50,239 nucleotides of DNA, from the NCBI GenBank assembly GCA_024711155.1, contig JANJTK010000195.1:1-50239 (forward strand), read 5' to 3'. The notes under the pieces were generated by a model. That model did no database searches and was not told the origin of the DNA. It saw nothing but the letters and a program-made list of their open reading frames with translations. This DNA comes from Burkholderiaceae bacterium. GTDB taxonomy: Bacteria > Pseudomonadota > Gammaproteobacteria > Burkholderiales > Burkholderiaceae_E. Below, piece by piece: positions 19,913 through 28,658 of this stretch. The translations under genes were made by a program, and so were the position numbers. How positions within the stretch are numbered: the first letter of the stretch is position 1; every line of letters starts with the position of its first letter.

Positions 19913-20716
19913 TCAGGACGCGACGGCGTCCTCGACGGCGTCGCGGTAGGTCGGCCAGAACGAGCAGTAGACGGCCGTGATCAGCGCCAGCGACAGCGGC
20001 GACAGCACCATCGAAAGCAGCATCGGGCTGGCGCCGAGCGCAGCCTGCAGCACGCGGATCGCGAGCGAGGCCGCGAGCGCGATGCCGAACCAGGCGATCG
20101 CGTAGACGGCGAACGCGCGCCGGTTGCGCCAGACGGCCACGAGGCTGAAGAACAGCGCCTTCGGCACCGGCGCCCGGTGCCACGCGACGAACAGCGGCGC
20201 GTACCACATCGCCATCTGGACCGGCACGTAGGCGCACAGGAACAGCAGCGCCGCGCTCATCAGCGCCTCCTGCGTGACTTCGAGGTCCTCCTCGCGGGCC
20301 TGGCCGGTGACCAGCCGCATCAGCGTGCCGTCGTCGGCGAGCGCGGCCAGCGCGAGCGCCGCGATGACCGCCACCGCGTTGACGACTCCGAGCAGCAGCA
20401 ACGGACGGATCGCGCGCCCACCGTCGTCGCGGAACGCGGCGAACAGCACCAGCGGTCCGGGTGAGCGGCCCGCGTCGGTGTCGCGGGCCGCCCGCATCAC
20501 GCCGACGGTCAGAGCCGGGGTCAGCGCGAGCGGAACGACCGACCCGAGCAGCGGGACTGCCACCAGCAGCGACAGCAGCACGAGGTTGAGGAAGGCGACC
20601 GCCAGCAGCGCCACCGGCTGGCGGCGCAACAGCCGGAAGCCGCCGGTCATCCAGCGCCAGCCGGCGCTGGCGGGCAGGCGGAAGATGCGGATCGGGGGCG
20701 GAAAGACGTCGGTCAT
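19913..20716 (-). CDS. BPSS1780-family inner membrane protein
   Basis: A 267-residue integral membrane protein with about six hydrophobic segments, including VALLAVAFLNLVLLSLLVAV, PLLLLGVVNAVAVIAALALA and FAVYAIAWFGIALAASLAI. The layout and the C-terminal SLALITAVYCSFWPTYRDAV fit the BPSS1780 family of betaproteobacterial membrane proteins, whose function is unknown. Its ATG (20716) overlaps the thrB stop as ATGA, a conserved pairing in Burkholderiales. The frame stays open upstream through thrB in another phase, but only the part from 20716 is hydrophobic and plausible. Confidence 0.83.
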   Translation of the reverse strand: MTDVFPPPIRIFRLPASAGWRWMTGGFRLLRRQPVALLAVAFLNLVLLSLLVAVPLLGSVVPLALTPALTVGVMRAARDTDAGRSPGPLVLFAAFRDDGGRAIRPLLLLGVVNAVAVIAALALAALADDGTLMRLVTGQAREEDLEVTQEALMSAALLFLCAYVPVQMAMWYAPLFVAWHRAPVPKALFFSLVAVWRNRRAFAVYAIAWFGIALAASLAIRVLQAALGASPMLLSMVLSPLSLALITAVYCSFWPTYRDAVEDAVAS

Positions 20717-21678
20717 GGCAGGGGCGGCGCCGCGGCGCGCCGCGCGCGCAGGATGCGTTCGAAATGCGAAGGGTCCTTGGGGACGACGATCTGCGCCGGC
20801 CGGGGCAGGTGCAGGTCGTGCAGCCGCGACAGCCAGAAGCGCAGCGCGGCGGCGCGCAGCATCATCGGCCAGGCGGCGCGCTCGCCCGCCTGCGGCGTCC
20901 GCCCGGCAGTATAGGCCAGCGCGAGCGCCGCGAAGCGCGCGCCGTCCAGTTCGCCGGTGGCTTCGTCGATGCACCAGTCGTTGACGGCGACCGCCAGGTC
21001 GTAGATCCACGCGTCGACGCCGGCGAAGTAGAAGTCGATCACGCCGCTCAGGCGCGCCGGAGCGCCGGCGGGCTCGTCGAACAGCACGTTGTCGCGGAAC
21101 AGGTCGGCGTGGACCGCGCTCGACGGCAGGGCGTCGCCGCCGCCGGCGGCGAAGGCCTGCTGCTCGCGCAGTTCGTCGCGCAGCAGCTCGGCCTGCGACG
21201 GGCGCAGGAACGGGAGCACGTCGCCTGCGGCGAGCGTCCACCAGCCGGGGCCGCGCGGGTTGGGCACGCGGCCGGCGTAGTCGAGCGCCGCGTGGTGCAT
21301 GTGCGCCAGCAGCGCGCCGACCTGCGCGCAGTGGCCGGCTCCGGGCTGTGCGACGGCGCGGCCCGCCAGGCGGGTGACGAGCGCGGCCGGCTTGCCGTTG
21401 AGCCAGCCGAGCGCGCGGCCCTCGCGGTCGGCCACCGGGTCGGGGCAGGGCACGCTGCGCGCGGCGAGGTGGTGCATGAGTCCCAGGTAGAAGGGCAGCG
21501 CGTCGAACGCGAGCCGCTCGAACAGCGTCAGCACGAAGCGGCCCGCGTCGGTGTCGACGAAGAAGTTGCTGTTCTCGATGCCGCTCGCGACGCCCTCGAA
21601 TCCGCGCAGCGCCCCGAGGTCGTAGCGCGCGAGCCAGTGCGCGAGCTCGTCGCGCGAGACGGGCGTGAAGACGGCCAT
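20713..21678 (-). CDS. thrB: Homoserine kinase (APH-fold, ThrB type)
   Basis: A 321-residue kinase of the aminoglycoside-phosphotransferase fold. It starts MAVFTPVSRDELAHWLARYD, then shows GIENSNFFVDTDAGRFVLTL, the catalytic loop SSAVHADLFRDNVLFDE with the H-x-D-x4-N pattern, and the metal site VIDFYFAGVDAWIYDLAV. This matches the ThrB used by many beta- and alpha-proteobacteria, which phosphorylates homoserine for threonine synthesis and is unrelated to the GHMP-type E. coli ThrB. The ATG at 21678 gives the family N-terminus. The membrane-protein gene overlaps its stop, and a LOG-family gene lies 23 bases upstream on the same strand. Confidence 0.92.
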   Translation of the reverse strand: MAVFTPVSRDELAHWLARYDLGALRGFEGVASGIENSNFFVDTDAGRFVLTLFERLAFDALPFYLGLMHHLAARSVPCPDPVADREGRALGWLNGKPAALVTRLAGRAVAQPGAGHCAQVGALLAHMHHAALDYAGRVPNPRGPGWWTLAAGDVLPFLRPSQAELLRDELREQQAFAAGGGDALPSSAVHADLFRDNVLFDEPAGAPARLSGVIDFYFAGVDAWIYDLAVAVNDWCIDEATGELDGARFAALALAYTAGRTPQAGERAAWPMMLRAAALRFWLSRLHDLHLPRPAQIVVPKDPSHFERILRARRAAAPPLP

Positions 21679-21701
21679 CGGCAGCAGTCGGCGCCGTCCG
21701 G

Positions 21702-22436
21702 CTACAGGTAGAGCATCCGGTCGTGCTCGTCCGCCGTCGGCACGAAACCGCGCGTCTGGTAGAAGTCGAAGATCGCCTTGACGACTTCGGCCGGGTCGTC
21801 GACCACTTGCAGCAACTCGACGTCGCCCTCCGAGACGAGGCCGTTGGCGAGCTGCTGCGCGCGCATCCAGTCGATCAGCCCGCGCCAGAACGCGGAGTCC
21901 ATCAGGATCAGCGGAATGCGCCGCCCCATGCCCGTCTGCACCATCGTCAGCATCTCGCACACCTCGTCGAGCGTGCCGAAGCCGCCCGGCAGCGCGACGA
22001 ATGCCGTCGCGTACTTCGCGAACGCGACCTTGCGCGCGAAGAAGTGGCGGAAGTCGAGCGAGATGTCCTGGTAGCCGTTGCCGACCTGCTCCATCGGCAG
22101 CTGGATGTTCAGCCCCACCGACGGCGACTTGCCCGCATGCGCGCCACGATTGGCGGCCTCCATCACGCCCGGCCCGCCGCCGGAGACGACCGCGAAGCCG
22201 GCGTCCGACAGCAGTCGCGCCAGTTCGACGGTGGTCTCGTACCAGCGGTGGCCGGGCGGCACGCGCGCGCCGCCGAAGATCGACACCGCGGGCCTGATCT
22301 CGGCCAGCCGTTCGGTGGCCTCGATGAACTCTGAGATAATTCCAAGGATATGCCAGGACTCGCGGGCCTTCAGCGACGTCGCGCGTTCCTGGTCCGCGAT
22401 CGCGCGCAACTGCGGAACATGCTTGCTGCTCGTCAT
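21702..22436 (-). CDS. LOG-family protein (cytokinin riboside 5'-monophosphate phosphoribohydrolase type)
   Basis: A 244-residue Rossmann protein of the LOG family, long mislabelled lysine decarboxylase. Motifs: SIFGGARVPPG, SGGGPGVMEAANRGA and the signature PGGFGTLDEVCEML. Members cleave the ribose-base bond of nucleoside 5'-monophosphates, and bacterial ones may handle AMP or cytokinin nucleotides. I chose the ATG at 22436; a TTG at 22445 would add three residues. The ATG shares the palindrome CATG with the divergent polA start, so no intergenic DNA separates the two genes. It ends in TAG, 23 bases before thrB. Confidence 0.87.
   Translation of the reverse strand: MTSSKHVPQLRAIADQERATSLKARESWHILGIISEFIEATERLAEIRPAVSIFGGARVPPGHRWYETTVELARLLSDAGFAVVSGGGPGVMEAANRGAHAGKSPSVGLNIQLPMEQVGNGYQDISLDFRHFFARKVAFAKYATAFVALPGGFGTLDEVCEMLTMVQTGMGRRIPLILMDSAFWRGLIDWMRAQQLANGLVSEGDVELLQVVDDPAEVVKAIFDFYQTRGFVPTADEHDRMLYL
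22335..22340 (+). promoter_or_regulatory. Weak candidate -10 for polA inside the LOG-family gene
   Basis: GATAAT, five of six -10 matches, lies within the LOG coding region about 95 bases before the polA ATG. The -35 side (TTCGGT, 18-base spacer) is poor. Since polA has no upstream intergenic DNA, its promoter must lie in this gene. Confidence 0.25.
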
Positions 22437-25182
22437 GTCGGACAAGACGCTTCTGCTGGTTGACGGCTCGAGTTTCCTGTATCGCGCGTTTCACGCGCTG
22501 CCCGACCTGCGCACCGCGGATGGCGAGCCGACCGGGGCGGTGCGAGGGATCGTTTCGATGCTACGGCGTCTGCGCGCCGACGGCAAATTGGGCGGCGGTG
22601 CAAGCCACGGCGCGGTGGTGTTCGACGCTCCCGGAAAGACCTTCCGCGACGACTGGTATCCGGAGTACAAGGCCAACCGCAAGGCGATGCCGGAGGACCT
22701 GGCGCGTCAGGTTCCGGTGATCCGGGAGATCGTCCGCGCGCTCGGCTGGCCGCTGCTGGTGATCGAGGGCATCGAGGCCGACGACGTGATCGCGACGCTG
22801 GTGCGCGACGCTTCGCAGCGCGGAATGAAGACGGTCGTCTCGACCGGCGACAAGGACCTCGCGCAGCTCGTCGGCGACGACGTGGTGCTGGTGAACACGA
22901 TGGCCAGCCGCGACGGCGGCCCGGTCGAGCCGATCGACCGCGACGCGGTGCGCGCGCGCTACGGAGTCCCTCCCGAGCGGATGGTCGACTGGCTCGCGCT
23001 GGTCGGCGACGCGGTCGACAATGTCCCGGGCGTCGACAAGGTCGGCCCGAAGACGGCGGCGAAGTGGCTCGAGCAGTACGGCTCGCTCGACGAGATCGTG
23101 CGCAACGCCGGCGCGATCGGCGGCGTCGCGGGCGAGAACCTGCGCAAGGCGCTCGACTGGCTGCCGACCGCGCGCAAGCTCGTCACGGTGAAGGCCGACT
23201 GCGACCTGGGCCCGCAGGTCGAATCGATCGACGAGTCGCTGCGCCTGCGCGACGAAGACCCGGCGGCGCTGCGCGCGCTGTTCGAGCGCTGCGAGTTCCG
23301 CAGCTGGCTGCGCGAGCTCGACGACCGGGCCACGGCCGGCGCGCCGTCCGCTGCCGCGGCAGCGGACGGGCAGCGCGAGCCCGTCTACGAGATCGTGCTC
23401 GACGACGCGGCGCTCGAGCGCTGGATCGGGCGCGTCGAGGCGGCCGGGCTCGTCGCGCTCGACACCGAGACGACGTCGCTCGACCCGATGCGGGCCGAAC
23501 TGGTGGGGTTGTCGTTGTCGGTCGAACCATACGCCGCCTGCTACGTGCCGCTGGCGCACCGCTACGCAGGGGCGCCGGAGCAGTTGTCGCGCGAGCGCGT
23601 GCTCGAACGGTTGCGCGGGTGGCTCGAGGATCCGGCGCGCGCGAAGGTCGGCCAGAACCTGAAGTACGACGCGCACGTGCTCGAGAACCACGGCGTGCGG
23701 CTGGCCGGGGTCGCGCACGACACGCTGCTCGAGAGCTACGTCCTCGAGGCGCACCGCAGCCACGACCTCGACTCGCTCGCCGCGCGCCACCTCGGGCGGC
23801 GCACGATCGCCTACGAGGAAGTCGCCGGCAAGGGGGCCGCGCAGATCGGCTTCGAGCAGGTGCCGATCGAGCAGGCGGGGCGCTACGCGGCCGAGGACGC
23901 CGACGTGGCGCTGGACCTGCACCGGGCGCTGCACCCGCGCATCGCGGCCGACGAGCGGCTCGAGCGCATCTACCGCGCGATCGAGGTGCCGCTGTCGGGC
24001 GTGCTGCAGCGGATGGAGCGCAACGGCGTGCTGATCGACGCCGATGCGCTCGTGCGGCAGTCCGACGAGCTCGGGCGCGCGATGATCGCGCTCGAGCGGC
24101 GCGCGGTCGAGGCCGCCGGCCAGCCCTTCGCGCTCGGTTCGCCGAAGCAGCTGGGCGAGATCCTGTTCGGCAAGCTCGGCCTGCCGGTGCTGCGCCGCAC
24201 CGCGGGCGGCGCGCCGTCGACCGACGAGGAAGTCCTGTCGAAGCTCGCCGAGGACTACCCGCTGCCGCGCATCGTGCTCGACTGGCGCGCGCTGTCGAAG
24301 CTCAAGAGCACCTACACCGACAAGCTGCCGCGGATGGTTCACCCGCGCACGGGGCGCGTGCACACCAGTTACTCGCAGGCGGTCGCGGTCACCGGCCGGC
24401 TCGCGTCGAGCGAGCCGAACCTGCAGAACATCCCCGTGCGTACGCCGGAGGGGCGGCGCATCCGCGAGGCCTTCGTCGCGCCGCCCGGCGCCCGCATCGT
24501 GTCGGCCGACTATTCGCAGATCGAGCTGCGGATCATGGCGCACATTTCGGCCGACCCGGGCCTGATGCGCGCCTTCGAGCAGGGACTCGACGTCCACCGC
24601 GCCACCGCCGCCGAGATCTTCGGCGTCGCGCCCGGCGAGGTGAGCGCCGAGCAGCGCCGCTACGCCAAGGTCATCAACTTCGGCCTGATCTACGGCATGA
24701 GCGCATACGGCCTGGCGTCGAACCTCGGCATCGAGCGCGACGCCGCGAAGAACTACATCGAGCGCTACTTCGCGCGCTATCCCGGCGTGGCGCGCTACAT
24801 GGAGAGCACGCGCGAGCTGGCGCGGCGCCAGGGCTACGTCGAGACCGTGTTCGGGCGCAGGCTGTGGCTGGCCGAGATCAACAGCCCGAACGGTCCGCGG
24901 CGCCAGGCCGCCGAGCGCGCGGCGATCAACGCGCCGATGCAGGGCACCGCGGCCGACCTGGTCAAGATGGCGATGATCGAGGTGCAGCGCTGGCTCGACC
25001 GTGGCGCGATGGCGACGAAGATGATCATGCAGGTCCACGACGAACTCGTGCTCGAGGTGCCCGACGACGAGTTCGACGAGGTCCGGGCAAGGCTGCCGGG
25101 GCTGATGACCGGCGTTGCCCGGCTGGCCGTGCCGCTCGAGGTCGACTGCGGCACGGGCGACAACTGGGAACAGGCGCACTGA
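22435..25182 (+). CDS. polA: DNA polymerase I
   Basis: A full-length 915-residue Pol I. The 5'-3' exonuclease domain begins MSDKTLLLVDGSSFLYRAFH. The 3'-5' proofreading domain (about 310-510) keeps its acidic residues in VALDTETTSLD, GQNLKYDAHVL and YAAEDADVALDLH, so proofreading should work. The polymerase domain shows SSEPNLQNIPVRTPEGRRIR, VSADYSQIELRIMAHIS, RRYAKVINFGLIYGMSAYG and MIMQVHDELVLEVPDDE. It fills gaps in repair and removes RNA primers. The ATG at 22435 is the normal family start; the frame further upstream is antisense to the LOG gene. The ZIP transporter gene starts two bases after its stop. Confidence 0.96.
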   Translation: MSDKTLLLVDGSSFLYRAFHALPDLRTADGEPTGAVRGIVSMLRRLRADGKLGGGASHGAVVFDAPGKTFRDDWYPEYKANRKAMPEDLARQVPVIREIVRALGWPLLVIEGIEADDVIATLVRDASQRGMKTVVSTGDKDLAQLVGDDVVLVNTMASRDGGPVEPIDRDAVRARYGVPPERMVDWLALVGDAVDNVPGVDKVGPKTAAKWLEQYGSLDEIVRNAGAIGGVAGENLRKALDWLPTARKLVTVKADCDLGPQVESIDESLRLRDEDPAALRALFERCEFRSWLRELDDRATAGAPSAAAAADGQREPVYEIVLDDAALERWIGRVEAAGLVALDTETTSLDPMRAELVGLSLSVEPYAACYVPLAHRYAGAPEQLSRERVLERLRGWLEDPARAKVGQNLKYDAHVLENHGVRLAGVAHDTLLESYVLEAHRSHDLDSLAARHLGRRTIAYEEVAGKGAAQIGFEQVPIEQAGRYAAEDADVALDLHRALHPRIAADERLERIYRAIEVPLSGVLQRMERNGVLIDADALVRQSDELGRAMIALERRAVEAAGQPFALGSPKQLGEILFGKLGLPVLRRTAGGAPSTDEEVLSKLAEDYPLPRIVLDWRALSKLKSTYTDKLPRMVHPRTGRVHTSYSQAVAVTGRLASSEPNLQNIPVRTPEGRRIREAFVAPPGARIVSADYSQIELRIMAHISADPGLMRAFEQGLDVHRATAAEIFGVAPGEVSAEQRRYAKVINFGLIYGMSAYGLASNLGIERDAAKNYIERYFARYPGVARYMESTRELARRQGYVETVFGRRLWLAEINSPNGPRRQAAERAAINAPMQGTAADLVKMAMIEVQRWLDRGAMATKMIMQVHDELVLEVPDDEFDEVRARLPGLMTGVARLAVPLEVDCGTGDNWEQAH

Positions 25183-25184
25183 CG

Positions 25185-25970
25185 ATGAACGAAGTCCTTC
25201 CGATGATCGTCCTCGCGACGCTGCTGGCGGGCGTCGCCAGCGTGCTCGCCGCGGCGTGGCTGTCGCTGTCGCTGCTGTCGGGGCTGGTGCAGCGGCTCGT
25301 CAGCCTGTCGGCCGGGCTGCTGCTGGGTTCGGCGATCCTGAACCTGATTCCGGAGGCGTTCGAGTCGGGCGCCGACGTGCATGCGCTGGCGTGGACGCTG
25401 CTGCTCGGGCTGATCGGCTTCTTCGTCCTCGAGAAGCTCGCCGTGGTGCGCCACAGCCACCACCACGAAGGCGACGGCCATTCGCATCACCACGGGCACG
25501 ACCGCGAGGAGGCCGGCCCGGGCGGGCTGCTGATCCTGGTGGGCGACGGTATCCACAACTTCGCCGACGGCGTGATGATCGCGGCGGCCTTTCTTGCAGA
25601 TCCGGCGCTCGGCTGGTTCGCGACGCTGGCGATTGCGGCGCACGAGATCCCGCAGGAGATCGGCGACTTCATCATCCTGATCAACGCCGGCTACACGCGC
25701 GGCAGGGCGCTGGCGTTCAACGCCTCGAGCGGCCTCGCGGCGGTTGCAGGCGGTGTCGCCGGCTACTTCGCGCTGTCGAGGGGGCAGGAGGCGCTGCCGT
25801 TCGTGCTGATGGTGGCGGCCGCGAGCTTCGTCTACATCGCGCTCGCCGACCTCGTGCCCGGCCTGCACCGCGAGACGCGCCGCGGTGGCGCCTGGCACCC
25901 ACAGTTCGCGCTGATGCTGGTCGGCGTGGCGGTGATTGCCCTTTCGGCGGAGATGTTTCATGCGCACTGA
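25185..25970 (+). CDS. ZIP-family divalent metal transporter
   Basis: A 261-residue membrane protein with about eight hydrophobic segments. Two ZIP signatures line the metal path: HNFADG in helix 4 and HEIPQEIGDF in helix 5, the latter resembling the LIV-1 subfamily. Between helices 3 and 4 is a His-rich loop (HSHHHEGDGHSHHHGHD), a typical metal-sensing segment. Zinc is the likely substrate, iron or manganese less so. The ATG at 25185 follows the polA stop by two bases without a clear ribosome site, suggesting coupling to polA. Its last codons overlap the start of the next gene. Confidence 0.9.
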   Translation: MNEVLPMIVLATLLAGVASVLAAAWLSLSLLSGLVQRLVSLSAGLLLGSAILNLIPEAFESGADVHALAWTLLLGLIGFFVLEKLAVVRHSHHHEGDGHSHHHGHDREEAGPGGLLILVGDGIHNFADGVMIAAAFLADPALGWFATLAIAAHEIPQEIGDFIILINAGYTRGRALAFNASSGLAAVAGGVAGYFALSRGQEALPFVLMVAAASFVYIALADLVPGLHRETRRGGAWHPQFALMLVGVAVIALSAEMFHAH

Positions 25971-26901
25971 CGACGCGGCGTCGGGCGGGATCGACCGCGA
26001 GGGCTGCGGCCCGGGCCTGAACGCCCGCGCGCTGGTGCTGGTCGGGATCCTCACCCTGCTGTGGGGTACCACCTGGCCGCTGATGCCGATCGCCGTGCGC
26101 GAAGTGTCCGTCTGGACCTTCCGCGCTGCCGCGACCTTCGGCGCCGGCGTGATCCTGATGGGCGTTGCGCGCGCGCGCGGCCAGAGCCTGGCGGTTGCGC
26201 GCGAGCACTGGCTGACGCTCGGCTCGTCGGCGATTGTCTACGTCGCCGTCTGGGGTGTCGCGAGCACGTATTCCGCAGTGCTGATTCCGTCGGGCCAGGC
26301 GGCCGTCCTCAGCTACACGATGCCGTTCTGGGCGGCACTGATCTCATGGATGGCGTTCGGCGAGCGACCGGCCCGCCGGATGGTGCTGGCCACAGTGCTC
26401 GCCGCCGCGGCGATCACGCTGCTGATGTGGCCCAACTTCGGGGTCTACGCCCGGGCGCCGCTCGGCCTCGTGCTCGGCCTGCTCGCCGGTCTGGGCTGGG
26501 CGGGCGGCACGGTGATCCTGAAGCGCGGCGCACCGCCCATCCCGGTGACCGTCCTCACGGCCTGGCAGCTGGTCATCGCCGGCGTGCCGATCTCGGTCGT
26601 GGCGCTGCTCGCCAGTGACGGCCACTGGATCGCGCCGTCGTGGCCGTCGCTCGCGGCCATCGCCTACATCGTGCTGATCCCGATGGCGATCGGCAATCTC
26701 TGCTGGTTCGCGATCGTCGGACTGCTGCCTGCCTACGTCGCCGGCATGGCGGCCATCCTGGTGCCGGTGGTGGCGCTGGTGTCGGGTGCGATCGTCCACG
26801 GAGAGCCGCTCGGACTGATCCAGTGGCTGGCCATGGGCTGCTGCGCGGCCGCGCTGTCGCTGGCCTTGCTGCGGCCCGCGCCCGCGGCGCGGGAAGGCTA
26901 G
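25960..26901 (+). CDS. EamA/DMT-superfamily transporter
   Basis: A 313-residue protein with about ten transmembrane helices in two EamA repeats: ALVLVGILTLLWGTTWPLMP opens the first, and APLGLVLGLLAGLGWAGGTV opens the second near residue 165. EamA proteins usually export amino acids or other metabolites; the substrate here is unknown. I chose the ATG at 25960, preceded by CGGAG; an ATG at 25936 would add eight residues. It overlaps the ZIP gene by 11 bases, so polA, the ZIP gene and this gene probably share one transcript. It ends in TAG, immediately followed by a strong hairpin. Confidence 0.88.
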   Translation: MRTDDAASGGIDREGCGPGLNARALVLVGILTLLWGTTWPLMPIAVREVSVWTFRAAATFGAGVILMGVARARGQSLAVAREHWLTLGSSAIVYVAVWGVASTYSAVLIPSGQAAVLSYTMPFWAALISWMAFGERPARRMVLATVLAAAAITLLMWPNFGVYARAPLGLVLGLLAGLGWAGGTVILKRGAPPIPVTVLTAWQLVIAGVPISVVALLASDGHWIAPSWPSLAAIAYIVLIPMAIGNLCWFAIVGLLPAYVAGMAAILVPVVALVSGAIVHGEPLGLIQWLAMGCCAAALSLALLRPAPAAREG

Positions 26902-26936
26902 CCGGGCGCCCGGACGCAGCGCGCCCGGGCGCCTGG
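26902..26936 (+). terminator. Terminator-like hairpin after the EamA gene
   Basis: GGCGCCCGG (26905-26913) pairs with CCGGGCGCC (26925-26933) around an 11-base loop. The stem extends outward by three more pairs, one of them G-U. It begins right after the TAG stop. There is no T-run, so termination may need Rho or only partial release. Confidence 0.5.
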
Positions 26937-26957
26937 GCCACGGCTGCCGGGAATGAC

Positions 26958-26987
26958 TTGCATAACAAAACCGCGACATGCTAGAGT
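26958..26987 (+). promoter_or_regulatory. Candidate sigma-70 promoter of the catabolic plus-strand operon
   Basis: TTGCAT (26958-26963) and TAGAGT (26982-26987) have an 18-base spacer in a locally AT-richer patch between a hairpin and the FAD oxidoreductase gene. The 10-mer ACTTGCATAA at 26956-26965 also occurs at the promoter of the opposing liv operon (45352-45361, minus strand). Confidence 0.45.
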
Positions 26988-27059
26988 CCCCGGCACAGTC
27001 CTGGTTGCCGACGTGCGTGCGCCGCGGCGATCGCCTCGAGAAACGGAATGGAGACGAGC

Positions 27060-28658
27060 ATGTCCGCGCAACAGAAGTTCGACACTGTAGTCATCGGCGC
27101 CGGCGTGGCCGGTCTCGCGGCCGCCGCGTTGCTGGCCCGCGACCACGGCCAGCGCGTGCTGGTGCTGGAGCGGGCGCCGTTCGTCGGCGGCCGCACGCTG
27201 TCCTACGTCGGCAAGGGCAACAAGGTCGTCGCCGACGGCGTCGAGATGGACGCGCGCGCCTTTCGCAAGTCGCTTGCGTACGCGCACTGCTACCTGGGCC
27301 GCTGCACACCGTCGCTCGACGAGATCTTCGAGCGCGGCCTGCTCGACGGTCGCACCTTCGAGGCGGGCGGCCACGGCCTGTTCTGGGGCAACAAGGGGCG
27401 GGTCGGCTTCCTGATGGAGCACCTCGGCGTGCACCACAACCTGCCGCTGAACAAGGGCCTGGGCTTCGTCAAGTGGGAGAGCGAAGACCAGCCGACTAAG
27501 CAGTACCAGGTGCTCAAGGGGCAGCGCTACGAGTGGATGTCCGAGGAGGGCTTCGCGGCCACGATGGAGCAGCTCGGCAGCATGGCCACGACCACCTTCG
27601 AGGACATGGCGAAGCTGATGACGACGCCGCTGCAGTCGTGGCTCGAGGCGCGCAAGATGCACCCGGAGGCGTACGACTACATCAAGGTGCTGGCGGCCTC
27701 GCAGACCGCGCAGGCCGAGCCCGCGATGACGCCCGCCGGCGACTTCCTCGGCTACATGGCGATCGCGCCGAAGATCCGGATGAACCTCGTGTCGGGGTCG
27801 GTCGCCACTGCCGACGAGCCGGGTTGCATCGCGATTCCGCTCGAGTTCGAGAAAGTCGTGCTGGCCAACGGCGGCGAGGTTCGCCGCGGGACGCCGGTGA
27901 AGGAAGTGCTGGTCGAGAACGGCCGCGCGGTCGGCGTGCGCATCAAGGCCGACGACAACGACTACGAGCAGGAGTGCGTGATCCGTGCCGACGCCGTGAT
28001 CTGCACGATTCCGCCGAAGTACGTCTTCGGCGTGCTGCCGAAGCAGCACTTCCCGGCCGAATGGGTCGAACTGCTGCAGAAGAAGTTCTGGGGTGCGGGG
28101 CTGCTGACCGGCTGGTACGGGATGAAGCGCAGCGTGTTTCCGGACGCCGGCATCGAGGAGAGCAGCTTCGTCTACATGCCCGGCGTGATCCGCGAGGAGG
28201 GCTACATCGGTGCGGTCGACATGGTGATGTGCGACTTCACCGCCTGGGGCGGGCGCACCGCGAAGCGCGGGCCCGAGGGTAAGCGCGAGTACCTGTTCTC
28301 GACCGCGCTCACCGACGAGGAGATGCGCAATCCCGACCGCGTGAACCGCATCGTCGACCTGTGCGAAGCATGGGCGAAGCGCACGTTCCCGACCTGGGAG
28401 CAGGACATGGAGTTCGGCCTGTGGACGCCGTCGCCCGAGGCCTACGGCCTGTGGCGACCGGTCGGCGTCGAGCGCCCGGACGTGAAGTCGCCGTGGGTCG
28501 AGGGGCTGTACTTCGCCGGCGACCAGTACGGGCGCCGCCTGTGGGGCGGCGGCGTCGACGGAGCGTCGCTGTCTGCGGTGATGTGCGTCGACGCGATGAC
28601 CGGCGGCAAGGCCGAAGACGCGATCTTCCCCGACTACCACCGGGGCATCCCCGGATGA
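27060..28658 (+). CDS. CrtI-like FAD-dependent oxidoreductase (phytoene desaturase superfamily)
   Basis: A 532-residue flavoprotein. The N-terminal dinucleotide-binding fold is VVIGAGVAGLAAAALLARDH, followed by VLERAPFVGGRTLS. The C-terminal FAD motif is GLYFAGDQYGRRLWGGGVDG. This fits the phytoene desaturase / amine oxidase superfamily, which desaturates, isomerises or oxidises C-C or C-N bonds. No carotenoid genes are near; the following genes handle acyl-CoAs, so a saturated ring or chain acid is a more likely substrate. The ATG at 27060 has GGAGACG ahead; an ATG at 27048 would add four residues. It leads the operon and overlaps the thiolase gene as ATGA. Confidence 0.82.
   Translation: MSAQQKFDTVVIGAGVAGLAAAALLARDHGQRVLVLERAPFVGGRTLSYVGKGNKVVADGVEMDARAFRKSLAYAHCYLGRCTPSLDEIFERGLLDGRTFEAGGHGLFWGNKGRVGFLMEHLGVHHNLPLNKGLGFVKWESEDQPTKQYQVLKGQRYEWMSEEGFAATMEQLGSMATTTFEDMAKLMTTPLQSWLEARKMHPEAYDYIKVLAASQTAQAEPAMTPAGDFLGYMAIAPKIRMNLVSGSVATADEPGCIAIPLEFEKVVLANGGEVRRGTPVKEVLVENGRAVGVRIKADDNDYEQECVIRADAVICTIPPKYVFGVLPKQHFPAEWVELLQKKFWGAGLLTGWYGMKRSVFPDAGIEESSFVYMPGVIREEGYIGAVDMVMCDFTAWGGRTAKRGPEGKREYLFSTALTDEEMRNPDRVNRIVDLCEAWAKRTFPTWEQDMEFGLWTPSPEAYGLWRPVGVERPDVKSPWVEGLYFAGDQYGRRLWGGGVDGASLSAVMCVDAMTGGKAEDAIFPDYHRGIPG

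Noticed and set aside
22078-22434. N-terminal extension of polA into the opposite gene
   Set aside because: The extra 119 residues are antisense to the LOG-family gene and unlike Pol I, whose N-terminus starts at MSDKTLLLVDGSS.
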